From: Thunnus maccoyii
Lineage: Eukaryota > Chordata > Actinopteri > Scombriformes > Scombridae
Direction of reading: 5' to 3'
Assembly (NCBI RefSeq): GCF_910596095.1
Contig: NC_056538.1
Location: 18,586,501-18,650,500 of the forward strand
DNA: 64,000 nucleotides
Shown here: in pieces, positions 40,807 through 52,164 of the stretch
Layout of the letters: each line of letters begins with the position of its first letter
How positions within the stretch are numbered: the first letter of the stretch is position 1
Notes under the pieces: generated by a model
Told to the model about the DNA's origin: nothing
Seen by the model: only the letters and a program-made list of their open reading frames with translations
Database searches by the model: none
Translations under genes and position numbers: made by a program

Positions 40807-40884
40807 TCACTTCTCCTTTAGTTCCTCTTTGTCAGCAAACATTGATGCTGAATTTAGGAGATCATGTTGGGTCCAGAAGTAGAC
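40807..40884 (-). CDS. Orphan terminal-exon candidate (25 codons plus stop)
   Basis: On the minus strand a TTTTTAG acceptor precedes VYFWTQHDLLNSASMFADKE, a few more residues and TGA, in phase 0. A canonical AATAAA lies about 100 nt downstream (40706-40701), so the segment has the three marks of a last exon. I cannot find its partner exons with confidence: the nearest sequence above it is repeats and the LINE, so the partners may lie many kilobases upstream. The peptide is not one I recognise. Confidence 0.35.
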   Translation of the reverse strand, partial: VYFWTQHDLLNSASMFADKEELKEK

Positions 40885-42592
40885 CTAAAAAGAAAGGACT
40901 GGTTTGAAATACAATATATAGAACAAATACAAAATACAAATATGCAAAAAAAAGCATCATAACCCATAATCAAATAAATTGTTATGGCAATGCAAAGACA
41001 TGTCTATTGCAGAAAATTCTATTATGATTATATAAATAAATATTAAATATATTATGATTTTGCTTCTTACTGTTATTTTTTACTCTTTTTAATATGAAAA
41101 TTCTCTAAACTGTTGAAGAAAGACAAAAAAATGTAAAATAGGAAGGTGCTTTCTCAGAATCAAATGCATTATCTGCCTGCAGCAAGACCTTGAACTTGGA
41201 GAATGAGCATTATTGTCCTACTGCGGACTGTCAGAGTACGCCCAGCAAAAGCATGCAAACATATGACTCCTGAAGCCCACTCCCATTTGTGGCTCAGACA
41301 TAACCTTGCACATCTGATTTACTGGCCCTACAACTGAGACATGATGAATGGAAGCTATTCCACTGCCATTATCCAATCATTTAGGTGCGCAGTCAGTCGT
41401 CTGCGCTCTCTCAAATGAATGCTGCTATAGCGTACCCTGGCAGGCACCTATTGTTATGTACTTAAACATTAATTTTGCCGACAGCTTATCAAATTATTCT
41501 TGATTGCTATTGAGAATTGTGTGAATCTATTTTGTTGGCAGTGACAAAATCTGCACTCAAACTGAGAAAATAACTTAATTAGCAATGATTATGGCATTGT
41601 GCTGATGTGTAATTACTAGCTATGAAGATGATTAAGTGTGAATACAGTGATTTTAGAAGATAAAGGAGACAACAAAAAAACTGAGGCTTATCAAACATTA
41701 CATTGACAGGGATACACATTGAGATCTCAAAGCTGCACAATTGTAAATTTACTTGTCAGATAGCCGATGCCCTGGAATGACATGGAAATATTATCGGAAA
41801 TTACACTGGACTGAACATGAAACTTCTATTGATAATCACTACAACTTCTCTTAAGATTTGACGTATGTTTTCAAGAGCAAATAAATAGCATCATTATTGA
41901 TGACAAAGCCAGCTGAATGAGTGAGCCAATTACCCACTTACAACTAAAACTGCACTGCCATAGCAAATCAGAGAGCATGTTGATGATGAGATGTGGACCT
42001 TACGAGCTGAGCATGAAAAAGATCTGCAGAAGCTGCTTCATGTTGTGGTTGTATGGTGCAGAAAGTAGGGACTGGTGGTAAACCAGTATAAAACACTATT
42101 TTCAGACAGGAATTAGTTGCAAGCGAACTTGCTTTTTATCTCAGTCCATAAACTGACCAAAATAAGTATTCAGGTTTTAGTTTGAGGATTTCGCTTTTAA
42201 AAAGTGTATTAGTGCTTTAGTTAATTCAGCAAGTAAAGCACTGAGATCAGTGCAGAGCATAGTCAAATTAAGTAAGGATCTGAGATTGTGTCCTGTTTCA
42301 GGTTTTATGAATGTGTATTGTAACACAGTTAATTAAAGAGCAATTTTGAGCGTTTCTGGGTTTATAAACTCAGACGTAAATGTGAGATGATCCAGCTTTA
42401 GAACAGATTTGGGAATACAGTAGGCCTATGTCTGAACAGTGGCTCACTACAAAGATCTTTAACTAGGTTATTTTGCATGGGCATCCCTGCTTACTGAGGT
42501 GAAATCTTTATTTTGTATGAGTGATTATTTTGTTATTTTTCAAAAGATGATTATCAGCACAAATTGTTCCTTATGTATAGGCTAAAGAAACA
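40885..42592. other. No gene recognised
   Basis: AT-rich sequence without a supported exon or a recognisable repeat of defined limits. Confidence 0.5.
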
Positions 42593-42800
42593 TTAACAGC
42601 AGGTTCCAAAATTAACACCAAACGCCAACGCCAAAGGCAGGTAAATTTTGAGCTTGGGGGAAAAATAAATCAGGGTCACCAGCCAGGTGGCCAGAATCAA
42701 TAATTCGGAATCAAAGCTCTGTCTCTCTCCTCTGCTCTCTGTCTGTAAATGTGCCTGTTTGCACAAGGGAGGGGCTAAGCTCCACACACGCTCACACACA
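42593..42800. repeat. Probable interspersed-repeat fragment before the LINE
   Basis: GTGCCTGTTTGCACAAGGGAGGGGCTAAGCTCCACACACGCTCACACACAC resembles the GC-rich end of fish hAT-like repeats. No coding potential is credible. Confidence 0.3.
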
Positions 42801-42839
42801 CAGTAGATAACATTAGGGACTCCCTAAAAACTTGGTGTA

Positions 42840-45660
42840 GGGCGGGTGGGGTGAGTGGCAGAAGTCAGTTGGAGCGGGAGTTTGCAAGAAATTTTGAATT
42901 TGGTTGCTGTTTATTGCTACACTGCGAAAGAGGAAGAAACAGGATGAGGCAAGCCTGGGAGGAACAGAGAATGAGGGATGGGAGGATGATGCAAGGAATC
43001 CTAAGACAGGATTCGCTAATGTTGTTGTAATGTTTGAGGGAGAAGGTGGAATAAAGAAAATCAACCCTTTAAAATTCAACAAAATAAACAGAGCACAAGT
43101 AGGTGAAGAGTGCTAGGGGATGGTAACTTGCTAATTGGGTGTAACACAGAGATCCAAGTACAAAGGTGAGAAAGCTACTGTGTGTAGGAAAAGTCAAAGT
43201 CACAAAAACAGTGAAAGTTGGAGAGCTGAGACCCAATGGGAGTAAGGAGATAATAACAGGGGTCCCCCTTATTGTCAGTATGAGGGAGCTAGTTGAAAAC
43301 CTTAAAGTGTATCTCAAGACAACTTTATTTTGGACTTATTAAATATAATGTGAGGGAATTTGTCGCAGAGCCAATGAGGTGTTTCAGTTGCCAGGAGTTT
43401 GGGTACATAGCTAAGATGTGCAAGGTGTGGCGGTGATTATGAATATGGAAAGTGTGGATTGGGTATAAAACCGAAATGCTGTAACTGTGGAGGTGAACAC
43501 AGTGTTGCGTAATGGGGATGTGAAGCAATGAAGTGAGAGCCTGCAGGACAGCAGATAAGAGCAAAAGTTAAAGTCTCTTATGTTGAGGCAATTAAGATGG
43601 CTGGACAGGAGAAACTGACAAGCAGGGGTTTGGGAAAGAGCAAACATTGACAAGTATTGTGAAAGAATTTGAAAAGATGATGTTGGCAGGGGAAAAAAAC
43701 TGGTGACGTTCATAGCAGGGGTTAGAAATGCGACTGCAGATGTAAAAATCTAAATTGAAAAAATCCAGATTATTGTCAAAGCAGCTGTCCAACATCTGGA
43801 TATGAGAGTTGTAAGATAGGAGGAAGTCAGGGGTGAGTTAAGTATCCAGGTATTCAGTATTCAATAACAATTTTAATCCTCCAGTGGAATGCTAGAAGTT
43901 TGATTGCTAATGGCAAGGATATCAAACCGTTCATCTACAGTTCATCCAGACCTGCTGTGTATCCATGATCATGGTTAAAACCAAGCTTAGAGTTAAATGG
44001 ATATGTGGCAATCAGGCAGGACAGGAAAGATGAGAGTGTGTGGTTACTGACATGTGGACAGAAAGGAAGAACCTGGTGGTTATAAATTTATATAATCCAT
44101 GCACAAAATTAGAGCTCAGCAGACTTGAGAAAAAGAGGAAATAAATAGAGGAAGCACTGTGTGGTGTGGAGACTTCAATGCACGTAATATGTTATGGGGG
44201 CGTGATAAATCTGATCACAATGGCCAGGTAGTGGAAGAATTGCTGGATGAGAAACACCTTGTTTGTATCAATGATGGCAGAAACACAAGGATTGATGTGA
44301 ATACTCTCAAGGAATCTGTGCTAGATCTGACAGTAGTAACCAATACCTTAGCACCATTGTGTGACTGGCATGTGTATCAGGAAGGGATAATTGGCAGTGA
44401 CCATTATCCAAAATACAATAAAATAAATATAGCGATGGTACAGACCACAGAGAGCACAGGTGGAAATTGGATTTTTGGAGAAGCTTATTGGGGAAATGTG
44501 ATAAACATCTCAGATTAGTAACAATATGAGCACAGAAATGATTAACTGTAAAATAATGCAAGGTATAATACCAGCTGCAATAAATTCTATTCCCAAAGGC
44601 ACAGACAGGACAAAGAAGAAATTAGTACCATGGTGGGATGATAAGTGCAAAGAAGCAGTAAAGAACAGAAACAAAGCATTCAAACTGGTAAAAAGACCCC
44701 ATAATTTTCAGCATTTGATTCAGACAAGCCGAGGCAACGGTTAGGAAAACAATAAGACAGACAACACCACTCAGATAGGGGAAGTCTTGGTAATGATAAA
44801 GAAAATGGGAGGTGATAGGAGGGAATGGAACTACCCTGTTCTGAGCACTAGAAACGAAGTGACGATAACCAATAAAGAAAAGGCTGAGCTAATGGTAAAC
44901 ACCTTTGTCGCATACTAAAGTAGATTTAGGAGAGGCAAGAGCACAATGGACCCGGTTCTGTGTTTAGAGCATGAGGTTAGAAAAGCCCAGGTTAATAAGG
45001 AGACAGTGGCTGCAGTGTTTTATGGAAGAGGTATATGACATGTTATGGAGAGAAGGGTTGTTGATCAAGCTTCATCAAATGGGAATTGAGGAAACATCTT
45101 CAGTTGGATTTTGGATTTTCTAAGTGGAAGGACTATTCGGGTTAAGATAGGGTCAGCGCTCTCAGAAAAACATGTTGTAGAAAATAGTGCGCCCCAGGTG
45201 AGTGTTCTAAGTCCTAAGTTATTCTCAGTTATGATAAATGATATATTTAAAAATATACCTTTAGGCATGGGACGGCCTCCATTTGCAGATGGTGGGGCTT
45301 TGTGGAAGAGGGAAGGGTATCTAGAACATACAGTTAAACTACAAGAAGTGATAAATCAAGTGGAAAGATGGGGAATGGAATGGGGGTTTAAATTCTCTGT
45401 GGAAACAACTAAAGTTATATTCTTCACAAATAAGAAAATTAAGAAAATCGGGGAAGCAAGAAAGTTAGAGTTATATGGAAATAACTTAGAGAGAGTAAAA
45501 TGCTTTCGGGGGGGGATTATTTTGACCCCAGGCTAACATGGAGATAACATATAAGAAGCATAGTGAAGAAAAGTAAGACCACCACTGTAAAAGAGACATC
45601 TGTAAAACTATTGACAGGACACCTCAAACGGCAAGAAGATTTATGACTCTTTCTATTATG
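42840..45660 (+). mobile_element. Decayed non-LTR retrotransposon, I/Jockey-like group
   Basis: Landmarks in element order on the plus strand: a gag-like start (VVVMFEGEGGIKKINPLKFN, about 43020); CCHC zinc-knuckle fragments (MRCFSCQEFGYIAKMC near 43378, then KCCNCGGEHSVA near 43470, broken by stops); an endonuclease piece (WCGDFNARN near 44159 and the GSDHYP active-site block near 44390); the linker VPWWDDKCKEAVKNRNKAF (near 44630); and reverse transcriptase fragments (45111-45536). The RT active-site box reads FADG instead of FADD, and multiple stops and frameshifts separate the blocks. Known: this domain order is typical of gag-containing LINEs of the I/Jockey group common in fish. The element cannot encode working proteins. 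Confidence 0.85.
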
Positions 45661-45861
45661 AATTTTTGATCCATGGAGGTTTTATATTTGTTAAACTTTC
45701 CCCAAGCCAAGAAAAGTGATTTAAAAATCAATAACATCATCACAATGTAAAGTCTATGGGCAAAGCGGAAACTTGTGGGTGGAGCCAGTGGGGGAAACAC
45801 TACTGTGCATATTCAGTGGGCTGCACAACACAGAAGTAAACCCGGAAGCTAGAAACTTTTT

Positions 45862-45937
45862 TGGCATATGCACCAGCTGAGCAATTCTCATTGGATTGAA
45901 TGGGTGCCATTTTTGGTCCGGGATCCAGCTCTTATAA
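45862..45937. repeat. Direct repeat R, left copy
   Basis: Shares CCAGCTGAGCAATTCTCATTGGATTGAATGGG and GCCATTTTT.GTCC..ATCCAGCT with 47004-47075. It runs up to the pogo-like insertion at 45940. Confidence 0.9.
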
Positions 45938-45939
45938 TA

Positions 45940-46510
45940 CAGTGGAAACAGCTTATAGTGATTACGTCCATCCGGGTCAAATTGATCACTATAAGCAGAT
46001 GATTATTATAGCCAATTTTTTTTCTTTTTCTTAATTGTTCATGCAAATTACCATGTAATTGACATTTGTATATTTATTACATGAATATAAAGTAAGGAAA
46101 CGGGCATCTTTGCTATTTACTTAATTTTATTGACTGTTTCAAAATACAGTACAGCTGTTTAAACGCTTGTTGTTTCGCTGCTGCATCTCATTGGCTTGTT
46201 TATGGTAGTTTGTCATAAGCTCATTAATTCATAATTCATTCATTGGGCCTGCCCCAGGTAGTCAGCTGACAGGCTGACGGGTTGTGCATTTCGGCTGCCA
46301 GGGTGGGGACCACAAGGGCGCTGCAGCGAGAAAGTTAAACCAGAATTAACTCTTGGGGAAACGCAACCTTTAAAACTGTACAACCCTGCCATGAGGGAAG
46401 ACAAAAACATTACTAGGAAGAGGGAAGGATGTCTCTCTTTGTTTGATAACGTTAAAAGTAAAGTTAGGCTTTGTTGACGGCTTCCTGACTCATTTTAAAA
46501 AAGATGTGAC

Positions 46511-46541
<31 letters not shown>

Positions 46542-46891
46542 AGCAGTGGCCAGCGAGCTAGAAAGTGGATGAGGAGAGCGAGCAGTGGTAGCGAAAAAGC
46601 CACTGAATGAGAGGAATAAAATGTTTATGTCTGATTGTTTCACAGCAGTTAAAAATAAACACCCACACCCCAAACCTCCACACAACCCTGCGGAGGTGCG
46701 CTGCAATGCCTTCCATATGCCTTCTATATGTTCTCATGTCTGAAAAGACCCAAAATGAACACTGTAAGCCAACTACTTGATAGCCAAATTATTTAAACAG
46801 CATTTGTATAGGAATAATTCTGTCCCGAGCTTCTTGATCCATATAAGCAGTTGATCACTGTAACCGTGCTCACTGTAAGTAGTTTCCACTG
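45940..46891. mobile_element. 952-bp pogo/Tigger-like non-autonomous DNA element with TA target duplication
   Basis: The left end CAGTGGAAACAGCTTATAGTGA and the reverse complement of the right end CAGTGGAAACTACTTACAGTGA match over about 22 of 25 positions. Both ends begin CAGT and are flanked by TA (45938-45939 and 46892-46893), the hallmark of pogo-type members of the Tc1/mariner superfamily. A second inner motif (GATCA..TATAAGCAG or its complement) lies near each end. The interior has a (GA)n tract at 46509-46541 and no transposase frame, so it is non-autonomous. Confidence 0.85.
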
Positions 46892-46945
46892 TACATCCAT
46901 GCTTTTTCCCCAGAGTTGTAGCCTCCATCACCCCCCACCCTCCTA

Positions 46946-47165
46946 TAGCTGTTGAGGACTAAATATTGCCACCCACTCCCCACTCCCTAATTGCCCGGGA
47001 GCTAGCGTATGCGCCAGCTGAGCAATTCTCATTGGATTGAATGGGAGCCATTTTTAGTCCAATATCCAGCTATATATATATAGCTTGTCATATACAACAG
47101 ACATATAGCTGTTGAGGACTGAGGACTAAATATTACCACCCACCCCCCACTCCCTGATTGTTGCT
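46946..47165. repeat. Direct repeat R, right copy, with an internally repeated 50-bp segment
   Basis: 47004-47075 matches the left copy at 45862-45937. The phrase TAGCTGTTGAGGACT...AAATATT.CCACCCACYCCCCACTCCCT occurs at 46950-46992 and again at 47106-47158, the second time with GAGGACT doubled. Confidence 0.85.
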
Positions 47166-47345
47166 AATGCACACCAACACTTTATTACATACATCTAACT
47201 TGTTGTGCAATACCTTTTTTATTATTCATTATCTTGTTATCTTGTTTTTATCTTGTTCTCATTGCTGCTGGTCACTGAGAGTTACCAAACATAATTTTGT
47301 TGTATACTGTCAATGACAATAAAGTGTCTTATGTCTTAACTGTAA
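47165..47345 (+). mobile_element. L2-like LINE 3' tail
   Basis: Ends with TAATTTTGTTGTATACTGTCAATGACAATAAAGTGTC, which resembles the conserved 3' end of fish L2-type LINEs (TTCGTTGTAC...CAATGACAATAAAG). Only the tail is present. Confidence 0.6.
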
Positions 47346-49235
47346 AAAGAGCCTGAATGGGAAATGATTGCATGTCTAATTTCCCTGCCTATATTTACAA
47401 ACTGTACTCGCCATATCAGTTGTGAAAAGTGTCATGCCAGACTGTTATGTAGTGGAGTTTGCTATATAGTTGTGCTGTCTCTACTGTAGACATTATGTCA
47501 GCCCTTGCATTTATGTATTGCATCTTAATGTAAGAGGTCTCAGCATTTGCTATAAACTAGGGGTGTGCCCATATACAAATTCATTATTCGGCAAAGCATA
47601 AATAGTGTGTTTTTTACCAACATTTATTTCATACAAGTATTTTAAAAATTATTTGTTTTTGGGAAGAAAAAAAAAAGTCAAATATCAGCACACAGGTCGG
47701 TTACATCACTATCTCAGTCTCTCTCCTCTGCTCCGCTGTTACATCTATCAACAGGTCCCAACTAGGGGAATCCTATCAACCTGCCACATGACGTACATTT
47801 CCTTATTTGGACATCACTCCCTGAGTTGGGGGTGCTTGCCACAGATAAAGGTGAGCTACTGACACAAGCAAAGTACGTACAAGGGTCTCTCTGTAACCTG
47901 TTGTTCCCCTTCTCCTTTCCACAAAGTTAGGTTGTAAAAAAAGGCAATAAATGAAAAGTGCGAAGCAAGAATCTAGCTAGCTACAGGCATTTTGTTAGCG
48001 TTTCAGCCCTTGTTCGCATTTTATAGCACCAATTGTTTTCGTGGTTTTCGGAGTATGACACACTGTGCTCTGTCTCTATTGGAGATCATAACATCATAAC
48101 ATCCAAACACTTCTCTCTTGGACAAGCTGCCAGGAGAACTGAACCAACTGTTCAGTTTAATTTCCTCTTGCCTTCACCCCATGTCCTTCAGGTTTCAGTA
48201 AAGATTACATCCAACTTCTGCAGGTGAACGAGAATTGTTTTCATCACAAGCCTCTTCTTCCCGTGAAACAACACCCCTCCAAAACCATCTGTTAATACTG
48301 CAACTCCTGCTCACTTCCTGTCACTTTCTAACAGGCTCCCCCCACTTTTGCTTTATGTAGTACAAGTTATGCATGGCATGCAGGCATGTCAAACAGCATG
48401 CACACAGGCACACAAATTTACTGCACTGCACGAGATGGACAGCATTTAAAAATACTGTATATGATGACACAGCATGATTCAGCTAAGCTTAAGAATTTGA
48501 TGTGTTTCAAGGATCCCACTGCAGCTCCCATTTTTCCCCAGAATCATACAGCTTAAGTGTCCAGCAACTGTATAGTTATTCGATTAGGAGAATCAGACAA
48601 TGAGGATTAGTCTGGTGGAGGTTGCTTTCTAAAAATATAGTTAAACATGCTCAGTTTGTCTTTGCATGAAGACCTGGACAGCCTAACCATAACAATTTCC
48701 TACAGGCTCTTTTGTTTCATACACATTTCACTTATGCTTGCTAATATTAATACAGTAGATGAAGATTACGCACATTCCCTGTAACAATTTTAGCAACAAA
48801 CAGAATATTTAATTCATAAAAAATGTTTAATTCAAGTTGTTTTGCTTAGCTCAAAACATTCCAGTTTTTGAGATTAAAAGCAATGCTAATGAGCAGGCAG
48901 TCTCTCATCAGATGGAAAGTCATAAAAACATAGATAAGCCTGTTTCTGTTTCTTGTCAGAACACCATGCTACGATGGTGATACGTTGCACTATGACGTTA
49001 CTTTACTCGACTACGACTGCTTGCTGGTGTAAGTGCAACAAAATCCAGTGTTCTGACAATTTATGCTGTCTTGTCAAAAAATCCTACCATAGCACAAAAC
49101 AATAGCAGAGTCTATTTTTCAGAACATTTTCTTTAAAACTGGCCAAATGACTTTACTAAAAATAAAAGTGTAATAAATAGTTATGTTTAAACATGTAAAA
49201 AATAACTTTGTTTGAATTTATAACTTATATTAATG
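47346..49235. other. No gene recognised
   Basis: Short ORFs only. A segment at about 48160-48230 ends in CTTCTGCAG|GTGAAC, which could pass for an exon edge, but no coding frame supports it. Confidence 0.45.
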
Positions 49236-50902
49236 ATACAGCTCTGGTTTCAGGCACGTCAGCGAATAAAGTAAACAATAAAGTAAACATTTTGCAGAGT
49301 CAGGCTCTTTATGTGTGTGTGCATATGAAAGAGAAAACAGAGACAGAGAGCAAGCGCACATCCACAACTATTTTTTAAAAAATGTCCCTTTCAAATTTAA
49401 AATCAAACCTACGCTCTTGTCATGTATGTACATGCAGAACATGCACATGTTCATTTTCACACTCTACTCTATGCAAATCAGGGAGAGCTGTATGTGCTTG
49501 CCTTGAGTGAAAAAAAAGATGTGGTAGTTGGGGAAGAGCTTTGATTGTGTGATTACTTAATGCATACATATCCTTAGGGGGAATTCTTACAAAACATCTA
49601 AATTTTAATATTTTCTTTTTACTACAAAGTACAACTCTCAGGATGAGATGCATTCTAAAACACTAGCACTTTGCTTCAAGTGTGTGGTGTGTACAAAATA
49701 TCTTTTTCACATGCTTTTAAATCACATAGTAACTAACTACCTAACTAACTAAGGTGTATCTATTGAATAAAACTATTGGAATTGTCTTATGTGTTCTGTA
49801 AAATGACCTCAGTTACTATGAGTTAAACAGACTGCAAAAGTAGGCGACAAAGTCAAGCAGGATGAGGCTCTTGAAAGAGTCATGAGGGGTTTCCACCTCC
49901 ATCTTGAAGTCTTCCCTCTCACTATACTTCAGCCAGTCAAGCTCAAGTGAAGTTACAAGCGACGCCCAAAGACATGGCTGTGTTGCATTCCATAGCAGAT
50001 GGTGTCTTTTTTTCTCTATACTGGTTGCTCACATACGTAACTGTTAGTCTCATTTGGCCCCATAAACCCCACCTATGAGGAATAAAAGGATGTAGGATGC
50101 CTCCCCCATCAGCCAGTAGTTCCAGACATTGGCCAACAAAGCATAACTCCCATCCACATAAACTGAGACAAAGAGCCAGTATAGAATCAGGCCAGGCCTG
50201 CGCTGTTGCTCCATCCTACCTAGGATGGTCCATCTTCAACACTTTATGTTACTGTCTGCCTCTAGGGATTGCAGCTATCGTCTGCTCCTGCAAGGTAGGT
50301 ATTTTCTTCCTTAACATTAAACTTTTTTTAAATCTTCATCTGCTGCTATCTACTCTTGCATGCCTTGAAATCAAAAACTGCAAAACAATTTGTAAATAGC
50401 AAGCAATTTCAATTAAAAGTGAAAGTGAAGAGGGATAATTGTAATTTTCTATAATTTTACATGAACTGTAACTTGTAGTCTGTCTGGTTTGAGGCATCAG
50501 GAAAAAAATCTTGAGACTGCTCTGTTGTGACTGTGTTGACTGACTGCTCATAATGTAACCAGTTGGATTAATTTTGCATGTATATGGATATATTTTCCAG
50601 CTCAAAAATGTCTTATAAGTGAATCTGAATCACTAAATTACAAAAGTTAATCTCATTTTCAGTGTATGGAGCAGCTCACATTTTTTTCTCTTTGTGGCAG
50701 ATTGTTTGAACTGAATGTGACTAAATTTGAGGATTTTATGTCGTCAGTCAAACACATTTTTTCCAGCACTTGAATAGCACATACAATGGAACTAATCTTG
50801 ATCATTGCTTTTTAAAAGGCACAAAATGCGAAGGCTCTTGGGGAATCCACTAGAGCTGCAGAAGCATCGAGGACAGCCAAGGTCCTAAACATCATCGCAC
50901 TT
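49236..50902 (+). repeat. Segmental direct duplication, upstream copy (~1.67 kb)
   Basis: Nearly collinear with 52165-53824 (offset about 2.92-2.93 kb) with high identity and small indels. It starts at ATACAGCTCTGGTTTCAGG. Similarity stops abruptly at ATCGCACTT inside the second coding exon of the CD225-like gene. It carries promoter, exon 1, intron and part of exon 2. Confidence 0.95.
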
Positions 50903-50980
50903 AAAATATTTTTGGCTGGTAAATTATCTCATGAATATATCATGAAAAACTGCTGCCATGTAGAGCCTTACAGTGGGTGA
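50181..50980 (+). pseudogene. Degraded upstream copy of the CD225/IFITM-like gene
   Basis: Equivalent of the intact gene at 53134: exon 1 at 50181-50294 and exon 2 from 50819. The start ATG of the intact copy is ATA here (50181-50183). One cysteine of the CCC cluster is Tyr (codon TAC). Homology ends after NIIAL, so the second membrane segment is replaced by unrelated residues (KIFLAGKLSHEY...) up to TGA at 50978-50980. An in-frame ATG exists at 50097, but it lies only about 9 bp past the TATA-like AATAAAAG (50081-50088), probably before the transcription start. The truncated end coincides with the duplication breakpoint, so the copy was probably born incomplete. A non-AUG or alternative-promoter product is possible but unlikely. 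Confidence 0.8.
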
Positions 50981-52164
50981 AGGAGAATTTAACCAAAAAT
51001 CAAAGATCTCTGTGTGCACACTTTCATTACCGTTAGCTATAGAAACAGACTTCATTATATGATTATTTAAGGGATACACTTATTAGTAAAATTGTTGAAG
51101 AAACTGGAGGGAGAAGGCCTCAAAGCCTAAAAAGGTGATCCCTACTGAGAAAGCCTTGAGAGCTAAATCCTCCCATTAAGACGTTGACTCACTAAGTTTG
51201 TTGTGGATATGTATCCCCTTGTAGTGTTGCAAATAAAAATTACAAACGCACAGACAAAAACATGAGCTAAAATTCTTTTGTTAATGTTAATCTCACATAC
51301 TAAAGTAAAGTGACTCATTCCTTCCATCTTTAGGGCTTTATTTAACTGGGATTATCTTTCCCCAGTTTATTTTACATCTTGTGTTACCTCTGTGAAGCAT
51401 TCTGCCAGCTGGGATTGACAAATGAAAGGGTAGAGTATAATCCAGAGGACTGGCATTCGAAGGTTAAACCATTAGCAAAGATTTGGGTATAGACAGTAGG
51501 GACATGTCCCAACCAATGTTAAGGTGTGGCTTACTTGTTCATACCAATGTTTTTACCCATCTTGCCATTTTAATTCCACATAACATCAACGGTAAGACCT
51601 GTGCAGAGTTTGTGTGTTTTCTGCAAAAAGTGGGTTATTACGATAAAGAGTGAAAAGACGGATGGGGGATACTCGATGTGATTACGTGGCAACCTTCAAC
51701 TTCAAACTGTGTGACACATTGTCAACTAGCAGCAGCCTGGCAGCAGTAGCAGTAGTGGAGTAGGTGAGGTAGAGAATTTGAAGCGGTTAGTATTTACAGT
51801 TTAAATGTTTCAAACCTTGCAGAATTGGTGAGCTGCAGCCTCTCAGGTAAGCTCTGATGTCTTAGTGAAAGATATAGCCAAGAGTTTAGGAGTTGAATGA
51901 CAAATAAGACAAGCAGGAGCTTTGGAGATGATTAAAAAATATCAATCAACAAACTGAAAGAAAGACAGAATTAAAGAATCTCAGGTGAGGTTTGAAAACC
52001 ACAGCAGATAGTTGGTTTAAAGAGAGCAGCACATTACCTTCAGGCTTTCATACATTTACTTTTGTAAATTTTACTGTGATGATCTCTGAGTTATCAATTT
52101 CAAATGTTAATTTTGGTCTCAGATTTCAATAAAATAAAATGCAAAAATCAGTGAAAAATTCACA
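50903..52164. other. Unique spacer between the duplicated copies
   Basis: No exon or complete repeat supported. A phrase near 51490-51540 (TAGGGACATGTCCCAACCAATGTTAAGG) looks like a fish interspersed-repeat fragment. Confidence 0.45.
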
